Part shown: in pieces, positions 22,813 to 32,036 of the stretch
Numbering within the stretch: position 1 is the stretch's first letter
How the letters are laid out: each line of letters starts with the position of its first letter
DNA from: a bacterium
Lineage (GTDB): Bacteria; Patescibacteriota; Saccharimonadia; Saccharimonadales; Saccharimonadaceae
Direction of reading: 5' to 3'
NCBI GenBank assembly: GCA_004561445.1
Contig: SFVX01000001.1
Span: 372,001 to 436,000 of the forward strand
DNA length: 64,000 nucleotides
The notes under the pieces: model-generated
The model's database searches: none
Seen by the model: only the letters and a program-made list of their open reading frames with translations
What the model was told of the DNA's origin: nothing
Translations under genes and position numbers: made by a program

Positions 22813-23556
22813 ATGAATCCGCAAGACAATTCAAACAAAGACTTTGATCCAAATAGCCCAATGAACCAGATGGGATATGGTTCAACAGGCATTGCTTATG
22901 AAAATTACGACGACGAAGCGATGAAGAAGGCGAATGAGCCGCAAGATGCTTCGGCAGTGCCGATTAATGTAATTAACGCCGTGAATGCAAATGGCATTGT
23001 GAGTGGCCGTAAAGTAGTTGACGAAAGTTGGCAAAAAATGGCAATTTGCGCCATTGTGATTGCGGCTGGCTGTTTGATTGGCGTAATCGTCTCGGTGATT
23101 ATTGCGAATTCTTTGAATAAAGAGATTGCGAATCTAAAAATTGAGAAGAGTTCGAGCGATAATGCGTTGAGTTTGATTTATAGTACGCTAGGCGTGAACG
23201 ATAATGGTTCAGCAATTAATCAGATTACAAGTCAAGATATTGTGTCTGGTGCTGATATGGCGAAAATCGATGAGCTTTTGAAGAATAAATATGGCGCGGG
23301 GTATATTATCGATTTTGCAGATGCAACAATTAATAATGTCTATCAGGGAGCATATTACAAAATCGTGAGCCTTGGGGTGGCGCAAGAAGGTGGTACGGCG
23401 CGAGCATTGATGTACTCGAAAGTTGCCGATGGTGAATGGAAGATGGCAAGTTTTGATAAAACAGCTGACGATCCATGTAAAGATGCGACTGATGAAGACA
23501 AAGCGGCGCTTCATACGATAGGCTTGTGTGAGCTTGTCGAAGAGCAATCTGAATAG
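22813..23556 (+). CDS. Single-pass membrane protein, unknown function
   Basis: A 247-aa protein with an acidic, Asn/Asp-rich N-terminal cytoplasmic part (1-75), one membrane helix MAICAIVIAAGCLIGVIVSVII (about 76-97), a short coiled-coil (LNKEIANLKIEK) and an extracytoplasmic domain with two cysteines (Cys near 219 and 240) that could form a disulphide. No enzyme motif is visible. The layout resembles the many anchored exported proteins of CPR cells. A hairpin (GGGCC/GGCCC) without a T-tract separates it from the lipid kinase gene. Confidence 0.7.
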   Translation: MNPQDNSNKDFDPNSPMNQMGYGSTGIAYENYDDEAMKKANEPQDASAVPINVINAVNANGIVSGRKVVDESWQKMAICAIVIAAGCLIGVIVSVIIANSLNKEIANLKIEKSSSDNALSLIYSTLGVNDNGSAINQITSQDIVSGADMAKIDELLKNKYGAGYIIDFADATINNVYQGAYYKIVSLGVAQEGGTARALMYSKVADGEWKMASFDKTADDPCKDATDEDKAALHTIGLCELVEEQSE

Positions 23557-23609
23557 TAAAATGATTTGGGGCCGAATATGGCCCTAAATTAATATCTAAA
23601 TTTTGAAGC

Positions 23610-24530
23610 ATGAAGAGATTGTTGTTGGTTTTTAACCCGCGAAGTTCGCATTTTTGGCAAGTTGAGCGTGATATTTTGACGAAAGTTCGAGAACTGCGTG
23701 GCTGGATGGTGGGGAAGTATGAGATTTCTGATACGGATGTAGATGATAACGCGCGTAAACTCTCGAAAATTGTGATGGATGGCGATGTAGTCGTGGCAGC
23801 TGGCGGCGACGGTACGGCAAATATCGCCGTGAATGGGATTTTGTTATCCGGTGCGACGGGGGTGAAATTTGGCGTGATGGGCTACGGAAATTTCAACGAT
23901 ATGGCGCGAATGTTCGGCGATTTTTCGCTGGAAGAAATTCTAGAGAAGAGTGGTAAAGAAGTTTGGCCACTTGAATGTAGGATAAATGGTAAACATTGGC
24001 GCTATGCGATGTGTTATTTTACGGTAGGGATGTTTGCTGAGGCTTGTGCGGTTTTTGATAAGCCGGAAGTGCGCAAGAAGTTGCAGAAAAAACATCGACG
24101 CAAGAGTTTGATTGGCAGTATCTGGTCGCTCTCTATGTGGTGGTTTCGCGAGCACAAACGTGAGTTTTTACCGGATTTCTCAGTGAAGAATTCGTCAGAT
24201 GAAATGATTCATTGCGATAATTGCTCGGACTATATGGCAATTAATAGCCCGAGTGTGGCGCGAATTATGAAGGGTGGCGATTATTATAGGGGCGAGAACT
24301 ACTTTTTGAGCAATATTGGCTGCATGACGAAGTTTTTTAAGTTAATTTCGATGATGATGCGAAGTATGTTTAAAAAGGTGCCGGGAATTGAAAGTGATTA
24401 TGATTGCTTAATTCTCGAAAAGGCGTCTAAAATCATGTTACAAGCTGAAGGTGAGTATAAAATGATAGATGACGTGAAGACAATAGAGATCGAAAAGACT
24501 GTGACGCCGATGATGGTGGTGATGAAATGA
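23610..24530 (+). CDS. DagK/YegS-type lipid kinase
   Basis: A 306-aa member of the diacylglycerol kinase catalytic-domain family, which phosphorylates diacylglycerol or related lipids at the membrane. Seen: MKRLLLVFNPRSS at the N-terminus, the nucleotide-binding GGDGT (65-69) in VVAAGGDGTANIAVNG, and GVMGYGNFNDMARM, a variant of the usual GTxND motif (GNFND). Length is normal. It overlaps the next gene by four bases (ATGA). The GYGNFND variation may alter substrate choice. Confidence 0.85.
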   Translation: MKRLLLVFNPRSSHFWQVERDILTKVRELRGWMVGKYEISDTDVDDNARKLSKIVMDGDVVVAAGGDGTANIAVNGILLSGATGVKFGVMGYGNFNDMARMFGDFSLEEILEKSGKEVWPLECRINGKHWRYAMCYFTVGMFAEACAVFDKPEVRKKLQKKHRRKSLIGSIWSLSMWWFREHKREFLPDFSVKNSSDEMIHCDNCSDYMAINSPSVARIMKGGDYYRGENYFLSNIGCMTKFFKLISMMMRSMFKKVPGIESDYDCLILEKASKIMLQAEGEYKMIDDVKTIEIEKTVTPMMVVMK

Positions 24531-25096
24531 CGACGAATGTGGTTGGACGTGCCGAGTATAAGTTGGCGGGAGCTTTGAAGGCGTTTAAGATTAATCTGCG
24601 CGAGAAGACTGTACTGGATATTGGTTCGAGCACAGGCGGATTTACGGAGGCGGTACTTAGAGCGGGCGCACGTCGCGTGATTGCGATTGAAAAAGGCACC
24701 AAGCAAATGAAGGCGCCACTGTGTTTTGATCCGCGAATTGACTTACGTGAGAAAACTGATATTTTTGATGTCGCTTTGGATGATACGGAGAAGCCGGATG
24801 TGATTGTAGCGGATGTGAGCTTCGTGAGTCTTGAGAAAGTGTTGTGGCATGCGAAAAAGAATTTATCGCGAGCTGACACTGAGTTTTTGGTGATGTTGAA
24901 ACCGCAGTTTGAGGCAAAACCGTGGCAACTTCGAAATGGCATTATTAAAAATAACAAGATTCGCAGAGAAATTATTGTAAATTTTGAGGCTTGGGCGAAG
25001 AAGGCTGGCTTTTTGATTGTCGGAAAAAGAGACAATGAAATTGCGGGCCGGTTTGGAAACGTGGAGAGATTTTATTATCTAAAACGCATAAAATAA
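24527..25096 (+). CDS. tlyA: TlyA/FtsJ-like rRNA 2'-O-methyltransferase lacking the S4 domain
   Basis: A 189-aa SAM-dependent methyltransferase of the TlyA (hemolysin A) type. Seen: VGRAEYKLAGAL at the N-terminus, the SAM-binding DIGSSTGGFTE (31-41), VIVADVSFVSL and LKPQFEA. Normal TlyA proteins of about 250-270 aa begin with an S4 RNA-binding domain that is missing here. The start is fixed by the ATGA overlap with the lipid kinase. The target is presumably ribosomal RNA, as in actinobacterial TlyA (C1409 of 16S and C1920 of 23S), but this is family knowledge. Confidence 0.85.
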   Translation: MTTNVVGRAEYKLAGALKAFKINLREKTVLDIGSSTGGFTEAVLRAGARRVIAIEKGTKQMKAPLCFDPRIDLREKTDIFDVALDDTEKPDVIVADVSFVSLEKVLWHAKKNLSRADTEFLVMLKPQFEAKPWQLRNGIIKNNKIRREIIVNFEAWAKKAGFLIVGKRDNEIAGRFGNVERFYYLKRIK

Positions 25097-25121
25097 CCCC
25101 GGCTTTAAAACCGGGGTTATT
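25092..25121. terminator. Bidirectional terminator
   Basis: AATAACCCCGG/CCGGGGTTATT stem between tlyA and folA. Confidence 0.85.
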
Positions 25122-25130
25122 AGCTAATTG

Positions 25131-25619
25131 CTAGATGTGCTGATAGTAGATGGTGCGACAAGTGTAGCCGTTGTCTTCGTAGTTAAGGTTGTCGTCGTGC
25201 GAGAACCAATCGGGATGAAAGTCGAGATTGGGGAAAGTCGCGGTAGCGGCGTCGGCACAGGCGAAGACTTTGGTGACGATGACATGACTACAGAGAGGTA
25301 GGAGTTGCCTGTAGACACTCTCGCCGCCAATGAGAAATACGTCGTCGGCGGAAAGGTCGACGGTCTTTTTGAGCTCGTCGATGCTATGAACGATGGTAGC
25401 GCCCGGCACAACAAGGTCCTGGTTGTGGCTCAGGATGATGTTTTTGCGGCCCGGAAGCGGTTTGCTACCGGGGAAAGATTTTAGAGTTTTAGAGCCGTAA
25501 ATCAGGGTGCCGGGAGTGGTAAGACGCTTGAACTGCGCACGGTCTTTTGGAAGATCGAAGAGTAACTGATCGCAAAAACCGATGGACCAGTTGCTGTCGA
25601 CTGCGACGATGGCTTGCAT
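25131..25619 (-). CDS. folA: Dihydrofolate reductase
   Basis: A 162-aa DHFR that reduces dihydrofolate with NADPH. Seen: IVAVDSNWSIGFCDQLLFDLPKD with the active-site acid in LPKD, TLIYGSKTLKSFP, LPGRKNIILS and the nucleotide-binding IGGESVYRQLLP. Strong AAGGAGGTG before the ATG. It lies 12 bases after thyA in the same transcript, so the pair closes the dTMP-folate cycle. Confidence 0.96.
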   Translation of the reverse strand: MQAIVAVDSNWSIGFCDQLLFDLPKDRAQFKRLTTPGTLIYGSKTLKSFPGSKPLPGRKNIILSHNQDLVVPGATIVHSIDELKKTVDLSADDVFLIGGESVYRQLLPLCSHVIVTKVFACADAATATFPNLDFHPDWFSHDDNLNYEDNGYTCRTIYYQHI

Positions 25620-25631
25620 AAAATCACCTCC

Positions 25632-26480
25632 TTAAACTGCGATAGGGATGTTTTTGATCTGCTCGCCGGTCTGGTAATTCTCAATCGTAATGTCATCGGT
25701 GGTGAACTGATAGAAATCCTTGATGTCGGGATTGAGCTTAACAGTGGGCGCCGGATGCTGAGGCCGAGAGATGAGCTCTTCGACCAACGGAACGTGACGA
25801 TCGTAAATGTGGGCGTCGGCAATGACGTGCAAGAGCTCGCCGGGAATCATATCGACGGACTGCGCAATCATCATTAGAAGTAGCGAATACTGTACGACGT
25901 TCCAGTTATTGGCGGCTAGCACGTCCTGAGAGCGCTGATTGAGAACGGCGTTCAAAATCAGCTTATCCTTGGTCTTATCCTCGGTGACATTAAAAGTCAT
26001 GCTATAAGCGCAAGGATAAAGGTTCATCTCGTGCAGGTCGGCGTGGACGTAGAGATTAGTCAAGATGCGACGACTGAAGGGGTTGTTCTTCAGGTCGAAA
26101 AGGACACGATCGATTTGATCCATCATGCCTTCGCGGTACTGATGCTTGACGCTCATTTGGTAGCCATAGGCCTTACCAATGGAGCCAGTTTCGTCGGCCC
26201 ATTCGTCCCAGATATGGCTTTTCAGGTCGTGGATGTTATTGGACTTCTTTTGCCAGATCCAGAGAATCTCGTCCATGGCGGACTTGATGGCGGTGCGTCG
26301 CAGGGTGAGAGCCGGAAATTCCTCGGCGAGGTTGTAGCGGTTGACGACGCCGAACTTTTTGATAGTATAAGCGGGCGTGCCGTCTTCCCAGTGTGGGCGA
26401 ACTTTTTCGCCCTGAGTGTCGGTGCCGTTTTGCAAAATATCTTGGCACATGTTAACGAAAATCTTGTCTGCTTTACTCAT
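25632..26480 (-). CDS. thyA: Thymidylate synthase
   Basis: A 282-aa ThyA that methylates dUMP using methylene-tetrahydrofolate. Seen: FPALTLRRTAIKSAMDEILWIWQ, HIWDEWAD, SRRILTNL, the catalytic cysteine in NLYPCAY (Cys157), and RSQDVLAANNWNVVQY in place of the usual RSxDxxLGxPFN. The YPCxY form with WNVxQY is like the Bacillus/phage phi3T branch of ThyA rather than the E. coli branch. It precedes folA. GAAAGGGGG is the ribosome-binding site. A TATAAT at 26561-26566 on the minus strand gives a leader of about 73 nt with a CACCC/GGGTG-based hairpin. Confidence 0.95.
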   Translation of the reverse strand: MSKADKIFVNMCQDILQNGTDTQGEKVRPHWEDGTPAYTIKKFGVVNRYNLAEEFPALTLRRTAIKSAMDEILWIWQKKSNNIHDLKSHIWDEWADETGSIGKAYGYQMSVKHQYREGMMDQIDRVLFDLKNNPFSRRILTNLYVHADLHEMNLYPCAYSMTFNVTEDKTKDKLILNAVLNQRSQDVLAANNWNVVQYSLLLMMIAQSVDMIPGELLHVIADAHIYDRHVPLVEELISRPQHPAPTVKLNPDIKDFYQFTTDDITIENYQTGEQIKNIPIAV

Positions 26481-26560
26481 GATAGAGTCCCCCTTTCAAA
26501 TTTTCGTGCAGAACAATTAGCTATAAAGGTACACCCCTTAAGAAATAGGGCTTAGGGTGA

Positions 26561-26566
26561 ATTATA
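26561..26566 (-). promoter_or_regulatory. -10 TATAAT of thyA-folA
   Basis: Minus-strand TATAAT, 80 bases before the thyA ATG, next to the divergent dnaE promoter. The leader begins with a bulged hairpin CACCCTAAG/CTTAAGGGGTG. Confidence 0.6.
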
Positions 26567-26591
26567 TCACTTTTGAATATGGGGAGCGTGC

Positions 26592-26597
26592 TAAAAT
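26592..26597 (+). promoter_or_regulatory. -10 TAAAAT, leaderless dnaE
   Basis: CGTGC then TAAAAT, exactly six bases before the dnaE ATG. Confidence 0.65.
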
Positions 26598-26603
26598 AGA
26601 GAT

Positions 26604-29600
26604 ATGACTACGGAGGAAGCACTGAAACCGAGTGATTTTGTGCATTTGCATAATCACACGCATTATTCTTTGTTGGATGGACTAACAAAAATCGACGAGT
26701 TGATCGATTTTGTGAAAGAATCTGGAATGGAAGCGGTGGCCGTGACGGATCACGGCACGATGTCGGGGTTAGTGGAACTCTATAAGACTTGCGATGCAGC
26801 GGGCATCAAGGCGATTATGGGACTAGAGGCCTATGTGGCGGCGCGCAATATGGAAGATCGTGATCCTGCTTACGATAAGGAGCGCTTTCATATCACGTTG
26901 CTCGCGATGAATAATATTGGCTTTGAGAATCTCTGCCGCTTGATTACAGAAGCGGAAATGAACGGTAAGTATTATAAACCGCGTATCGATCACCGCGTAA
27001 TGGAGAAATACAATGAGGGGATTATTTGTTTGTCGGGCTGTGCCGGTAGTGAAATTTCGATGGCAATTCGCAATGACGACGAAGAGCGTTTGAAAACTCT
27101 GGTTGATTGGTACTCGAAAGTTTATGATGGACGTTTTTATCTCGAGATGCAAGATCATGGACATCCGGATTCGCCAACACATTGGTCAGAGCAGACAAAG
27201 ATTAATAATCGTTTGATGAAGCTGCATGACGAAACGGGACTGCCGCTAGTGGTAACTTGCGATGCGCATTATATTCACCATTCTGATCAAGATGCGCATG
27301 AGGTTTTGTTGTGCGTAGGTACGGGAAGTAAAATTTCTGATACGAATCGTATGAGCTTGAAGGATTTTCAGCTACATGTGATTCCGCCAGATGAGATTAT
27401 TGAACGCTGGAAGGATACTTGCCCAGAGGCGATTCGAAACACAAAGCGAATTGCGGATAGATGTAATGTAACTTTGGATTTGGGTAGGATTTTGATTCCG
27501 AAATTTCCAATTGAAACTGGCGAGACGGAAAAGCAATACCTAGATAATATGGTTTATCGTGGATTGGCGGAGCGCTATGGAATTTATACGCGCGATGAAG
27601 CAGCGACGAAAACTGTAGAAGAAATTAAACCGTTACTGTCGGATGAAGTGAATGAACGTATTGAGTACGAGCTGAGCGTTGTTGATAAGATGGGCTATAA
27701 CGGCTACTTCTTGATTGTGCAGGACTTTATTAACTGGGGTAAGGATCAAGGGATTATTTATGGACCTGGGCGTGGTTCGGCGGCTGGGTCGCTTTTGGCG
27801 TACGCGATTAAAATTACGGAAGTAAATCCGCTGGAATATGATTTGCTCTTTGAGCGCTTTTTGAATCCAGATCGTATTAGTATGCCGGATATTGATACCG
27901 ATATTCAGGATAACCGTCGTGATGAGGTGATTGAATATTGTACGCAAAAATATGGTAAGGCGCGCGTGGGAAACATTTGTACTTTTGGCAAGATGATGGC
28001 GAAGAACGCCGTGCGTGACGTGGCGCGCGTACTTGAAGTGCCATATGCTGAGGCAGATCGCATTGCGAAATTGGTGCCAGATCCAGTGATGGGACATCAT
28101 GTAAAACTGAAAGACGCAATTAAGACTGAGCCGGATTTGAAGAAAGAATACGAGACAAATCCGACTGCGAAGGAAGTGATTGATTTTGCGATGCGCCTTG
28201 AAGGGACGATTCGCAGCCATGGCGTGCATGCTTGTGGCGTGGTGATTGCACCAGATGATCTTGTGAAATTCTTGCCGATGGAGGTTTCGGCGAAAGGGCC
28301 GCTTGCGACGCAATTCCCATCAACGCAGGTTGAAGAATTGGGTCTACTTAAGATGGACTTTTTGGGCTTGTCTAACTTGTCGGTGATTCAGCAAGCATTG
28401 CGCATTATTAAGAAGGTTTATAAGCGCGAAATCAATATGAATAAGTTACCTTTGGACGATCCGAAGGTGTATGAGCTATTTCAGCGTGGTGATACGACGG
28501 GCGTATTCCAGTTTGAATCTGCGGGCATGAAGCGTTATTTGAGGGATCTCAAACCAACGAAATTTGATGATTTGATCGCTATGAACGCTTTGTATCGCCC
28601 AGGACCAATGCAGTTTATTGAGAGCTTTATTAAGCGTCGTCACGGAGAGGAAGAGATTACTTATCTTCATCCTGGACTTGAGAACTCTTTGAAGAGTACT
28701 TATGGTATTTTGATTTACCAGGAGCAGTTCATGCAGGCCTCGAAGGAATGGTGTGGATTTACTGGTGGCCAGGCAGATACTTTGCGCAAGGCTGTGGGTA
28801 AGAAAAAAGTGAAGCTCATGGAACAAGTGAAGCCGCAGTTTATTGAGGGGGCGGTGAAGATTGGTGGTGCGACGGAAGAAATTGCAAATAAGTTTTGGGA
28901 TCAATTGCTCGACTTTGCAAACTACTGTTTCAACAAGAGTCACGCAGCTTGTTATGCTTTGGTGGCATATTGGACGGCGTATCTAAAGACTTATTATCCT
29001 GATGCATTTATGGCGGCATTGATGACGGCGGATATGCGCTGGACGGATCGTCTTGCGATTGAGATGACAGAATGTAAACGTATGGGACTCCGAGTGCTTG
29101 GTCCAGATATTAATGAGTCGTACTCGGATTTTGCTACGGTAGGAACAACTGGCACAGTGCGCTTTGGTATTGCAGCGATTAAGGGGATGGGAAAGGCTTT
29201 GGCCGAGGAAGTAATCGCGGAACGTGATGCTAATGGAAAGTTTAAATCGGTTTGCGATTTTGCAAAACGCGTAAGTGGCTCTAAGTTTAATAAGAAGAGC
29301 TGGGAGTCAGCGATCAAGACGGGTTGCTTTGACTCGTTTGGTGATCGTAGTGATTTGTTGTATAACCTTGAAAAGATACAGGCTTATGGGAATAAGATGC
29401 AAAAAGATGCCTCAAATGGTCAGACGGACTTGTTTGGTGCGATGGGTGCGGCAGTAGAAATTCCGGAAGTTGAAATTACGCCAGCGCCGACGAAATACTC
29501 GGATAAAGAACAGCTGATGTGGGAACGCGATTTGATGGGACTTTACATCTCAGCGCATCCACTTGATAAATACGAGGCTTATTTCCAGGAACAGACGATG

Positions 29601-30305
29601 CCAATTTCGGAGATTAAGCCGAATATTGATGGCGCAACGGTGATTGTGGGTGGCATTATTACAAATGTGCGCTCTCTTGTAACAAAATCTGGTTCGAAGA
29701 TGGCCTTCGTAAAGATTGAAGATAAAATTTCGGAAATAGAAGTAATTGTCTTCCCGAAAACTTTTGAGCAAGTAGGCGCGAAACTGGTGCAAGATGCGGT
29801 CGTGAAAGTGACGGGTCGTGTGAATGCGACAGATCGAGACGGTAATAAAATCGATGAAGCGAAGATTAATGCGGAACAAATCGATGTAATCACTGACGAA
29901 GAACTGCAATCTTATGAGTCTACTGGCGTACAGCTAAAGGTACCGACTAAGGGAGTATCGCAAAAGCCACGTAATCGCGTGTCGGCTTCGAATGTAAGTG
30001 GCAGTAAACCTAGCGGAAGTGGTAAGAGTAGTGCGCCGGCGACGCATTTTAGTACGACAGCGAGTGGCGACGCGCAACCGATTAAGCCAAAGAAGGTATT
30101 TGTACGCGTAATGGATCCGTCGAACACTTCGGCACTAATTAGCTTAAAAAAGGCATGTGCGAATTTTCCGGGATTATCGGAGATTATTCTGGTGATTGGG
30201 GAAGAGAAGAAGGCGATGCGAATGCCGTTTAAATGCGACCCAGAGCAGAAGCTAGTAGAAGAATTAAGGAACTATTTTGGACCAGAAGGCGTAGTCGTAA
30301 AGTGA
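26604..30305 (+). CDS. dnaE: DNA polymerase III alpha subunit
   Basis: Replicative polymerase, 1233 aa. Order: PHP domain with HLHNHTHYS (14-22) and TDHGTMSG, palm with the GPGRGSAAGSLLAY motif and catalytic aspartates in MPDIDTDI (about 426-433), the conserved RPGPM and GFTGGQADTLRKAVGKK motifs of the thumb and fingers, a helix-hairpin-helix region, an OB fold (ATVIVGGIITNVRSL) and a C-terminal domain reached through a Ser/Gly/Lys linker (about 1110-1160). The PHP metal ligands look retained, so 3'-5' proofreading could be intrinsic. It is a single leaderless gene ending at a bidirectional terminator. Confidence 0.98.
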   Translation: MTTEEALKPSDFVHLHNHTHYSLLDGLTKIDELIDFVKESGMEAVAVTDHGTMSGLVELYKTCDAAGIKAIMGLEAYVAARNMEDRDPAYDKERFHITLLAMNNIGFENLCRLITEAEMNGKYYKPRIDHRVMEKYNEGIICLSGCAGSEISMAIRNDDEERLKTLVDWYSKVYDGRFYLEMQDHGHPDSPTHWSEQTKINNRLMKLHDETGLPLVVTCDAHYIHHSDQDAHEVLLCVGTGSKISDTNRMSLKDFQLHVIPPDEIIERWKDTCPEAIRNTKRIADRCNVTLDLGRILIPKFPIETGETEKQYLDNMVYRGLAERYGIYTRDEAATKTVEEIKPLLSDEVNERIEYELSVVDKMGYNGYFLIVQDFINWGKDQGIIYGPGRGSAAGSLLAYAIKITEVNPLEYDLLFERFLNPDRISMPDIDTDIQDNRRDEVIEYCTQKYGKARVGNICTFGKMMAKNAVRDVARVLEVPYAEADRIAKLVPDPVMGHHVKLKDAIKTEPDLKKEYETNPTAKEVIDFAMRLEGTIRSHGVHACGVVIAPDDLVKFLPMEVSAKGPLATQFPSTQVEELGLLKMDFLGLSNLSVIQQALRIIKKVYKREINMNKLPLDDPKVYELFQRGDTTGVFQFESAGMKRYLRDLKPTKFDDLIAMNALYRPGPMQFIESFIKRRHGEEEITYLHPGLENSLKSTYGILIYQEQFMQASKEWCGFTGGQADTLRKAVGKKKVKLMEQVKPQFIEGAVKIGGATEEIANKFWDQLLDFANYCFNKSHAACYALVAYWTAYLKTYYPDAFMAALMTADMRWTDRLAIEMTECKRMGLRVLGPDINESYSDFATVGTTGTVRFGIAAIKGMGKALAEEVIAERDANGKFKSVCDFAKRVSGSKFNKKSWESAIKTGCFDSFGDRSDLLYNLEKIQAYGNKMQKDASNGQTDLFGAMGAAVEIPEVEITPAPTKYSDKEQLMWERDLMGLYISAHPLDKYEAYFQEQTMPISEIKPNIDGATVIVGGIITNVRSLVTKSGSKMAFVKIEDKISEIEVIVFPKTFEQVGAKLVQDAVVKVTGRVNATDRDGNKIDEAKINAEQIDVITDEELQSYESTGVQLKVPTKGVSQKPRNRVSASNVSGSKPSGSGKSSAPATHFSTTASGDAQPIKPKKVFVRVMDPSNTSALISLKKACANFPGLSEIILVIGEEKKAMRMPFKCDPEQKLVEELRNYFGPEGVVVK

Positions 30306-30339
30306 AAAAATATCCAGCCGGTTTGGCTGGATATTTTTT
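30305..30339. terminator. Bidirectional terminator
   Basis: A 15-bp stem AAAAAATATCCAGCC/GGCTGGATATTTTTT between dnaE and the LOG operon. Confidence 0.92.
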
Positions 30340-30347
30340 GTAGTATT

Positions 30348-31064
30348 TTAGATGCCACGGATTTTGTCGTTGTAGAGATTATTGTGAATGCTTGGGTGGC
30401 CGATTTTGTTGGCAGCAGCAACGATTTCATCGACGTCGTCAGTGATTTTGTAAATTTTGCGATCGTCTGGATTGATGGTTTTGAGGCCACGTTGCATTTT
30501 GTCGGCAAAGAAGCGATCGAGTGGCTTCCAGAAAGATTTGCCGAAGAGGAACATTGGCATTTTTGGCATTTTGCCTTCTTGCATGAGGATGAGAATTTCG
30601 GAGAATTCGTCCATAGTGCCAAAACCGCCAGGGAAGAAGACATAAACTTTGGATGCCATGGTAAGCATGACTTTGCGCGCGAAGAAGTAGTGGAACTCGA
30701 CAGAGTCGGTAACGTAAGGGTTGATGTGCTGCTCGTGAGCAAGCTCGATGTTGAGGCCAATAGAACGGCCGCCGGCTTCGTAGGCGCCTTTGTTGGCAGC
30801 TTGCATGATGCTTGGGCCACCACCGGTAACTACAGCATGGCCGTTTTGGGCGAGTTTATAGCCGAGTTCTTCGGCTTTTTTGCACCATTTGCCTTTTTCG
30901 GAAAGGCGGGCGGAGCCAAAAATTGAAACACCTTGAGCAAAGGTGCGGATTTTGGCGAGACCTTGTTCGAGGTCTTTGGCGTAGCGCAAAGAGCGCTCGA
31001 CATCTTCTTTATCTAGTTTTTCTTGGGCAATAGCATCAAGCCAGTTTGCGATTGCTGCGTCCAT
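30348..31064 (-). CDS. LOG-family nucleoside 5'-monophosphate phosphoribohydrolase
   Basis: A 238-aa LOG/TIGR00730 protein. Family members cleave nucleoside 5'-monophosphates (AMP or cytokinin forms) to the free base and ribose 5-phosphate; older names call them lysine decarboxylases. Seen: SIFGSARLSEKG, GHAVVTGGGPSIMQAANKGAYEAGG, RKVMLTMASKVYVFFPGGFGTMDEF with the PGGxGTxxE signature. An N-terminal helical extension of about 40 residues precedes the core. It is the last gene of gap-rpiB-rpe-pfkB-LOG, where its product would be the substrate of RpiB. Confidence 0.9.
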   Translation of the reverse strand: MDAAIANWLDAIAQEKLDKEDVERSLRYAKDLEQGLAKIRTFAQGVSIFGSARLSEKGKWCKKAEELGYKLAQNGHAVVTGGGPSIMQAANKGAYEAGGRSIGLNIELAHEQHINPYVTDSVEFHYFFARKVMLTMASKVYVFFPGGFGTMDEFSEILILMQEGKMPKMPMFLFGKSFWKPLDRFFADKMQRGLKTINPDDRKIYKITDDVDEIVAAANKIGHPSIHNNLYNDKIRGI

Positions 31065-31082
31065 ATTTTTCTCCTGTTTTTA

Positions 31083-32036
31083 TTAACGAATTTTTGCGAT
31101 TGGCATTTCATGCAGGCGAGTATTGCTTGAGATAATGCCTTTTTTACTACCAACATATTGAACAACGCTAGTGGAATTGGCGGAGGCGAAGATGAGGGAA
31201 TCGGTAAAACTGCGACCATTCGCGAAAGCGGCGAGAAAGCCGGAGCCGAAAGAGTCGCCAGCGCCAGTGGCGTCTTTGACCGGAACATCTTCGTAAAGTC
31301 CGATACGATAAACTTCGTTGCCGTCGGTAGCGATAGCGCCTTGGTTGCCGTCGGTAATGATGACATTTGGCACGTAATTTTTGAGGCGATTGACGAGTTC
31401 TTTGAGAGTGGTGCCGGGGACGAGTTTTTTGGCTTCGTCTTTATTGACGAGCAAGACGTCGACGTCTGAGAGTAGGCCAATCATTTTGCGCGGATGTTGA
31501 AGTTCGAGATTGCCGGGATTGAACATGATCTTAGTATCGAGTTCTTTGGCTTTGGTAAAGAATTGATCGAGCATGTCCATGTTGCCGCGCATGGTTGTGA
31601 CGTAAAGCCAATCTGGGTAGATTGTATCGAGGTCGTTAGGATTGAGGAGATCGAACTTAGCAGAAGCGCCGCGACAAGTAAGAATGGTGCGCTCGCCGCT
31701 TGGGGTTAAGAGAATAACGGAATAGCCAGTATTGACTTTATCTGTATATGTGATGTAGCTATTATCGATGCCTTCTTGATCGAGGGCCTCAATAATGGCG
31801 TGACCGGCAGTATCATTGGCAATGCAGCCCATAAAGATGGATTCATGATTATTACGAGCAAAGGTTGTGGCAGCATTAGTGGCGCCACCGCCGGTGCTGA
31901 AATAAATTTTGTCGATGTCGATTTTGGAGCCAAGCTCGATTTGATTGAAGTAACCGCGCTTGTTGATGCCAAAATCGTCGTGGTCGATAAGATAAACGTC
32001 TTGAAGGGCGGCGCCTACACTTACAATTCGTGCCAT
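31083..32036 (-). CDS. PfkB-family sugar/nucleoside kinase
   Basis: A ribokinase-fold kinase (317 aa). Seen: STGGGATNAATTFARNN in the substrate-binding region, GYSVILLTPSGERTILTCRGAS, and the C-terminal ATP/anion-hole signature DATGAGDSFGSGF (about 255-268) with its catalytic Asp. The substrate is not readable; ribose, adenosine or another sugar is possible. It overlaps rpe by one base and lies 18 bases before LOG, placing it in a pentose context. Confidence 0.9.
   Translation of the reverse strand: MARIVSVGAALQDVYLIDHDDFGINKRGYFNQIELGSKIDIDKIYFSTGGGATNAATTFARNNHESIFMGCIANDTAGHAIIEALDQEGIDNSYITYTDKVNTGYSVILLTPSGERTILTCRGASAKFDLLNPNDLDTIYPDWLYVTTMRGNMDMLDQFFTKAKELDTKIMFNPGNLELQHPRKMIGLLSDVDVLLVNKDEAKKLVPGTTLKELVNRLKNYVPNVIITDGNQGAIATDGNEVYRIGLYEDVPVKDATGAGDSFGSGFLAAFANGRSFTDSLIFASANSTSVVQYVGSKKGIISSNTRLHEMPIAKIR

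Noticed and set aside
25632..26480. dUMP/dCMP hydroxymethylase instead of thymidylate synthase
   Set aside because: The divergent YPCxY and WNVxQY motifs match the Bacillus/phi3T ThyA branch, and folA follows in the operon.
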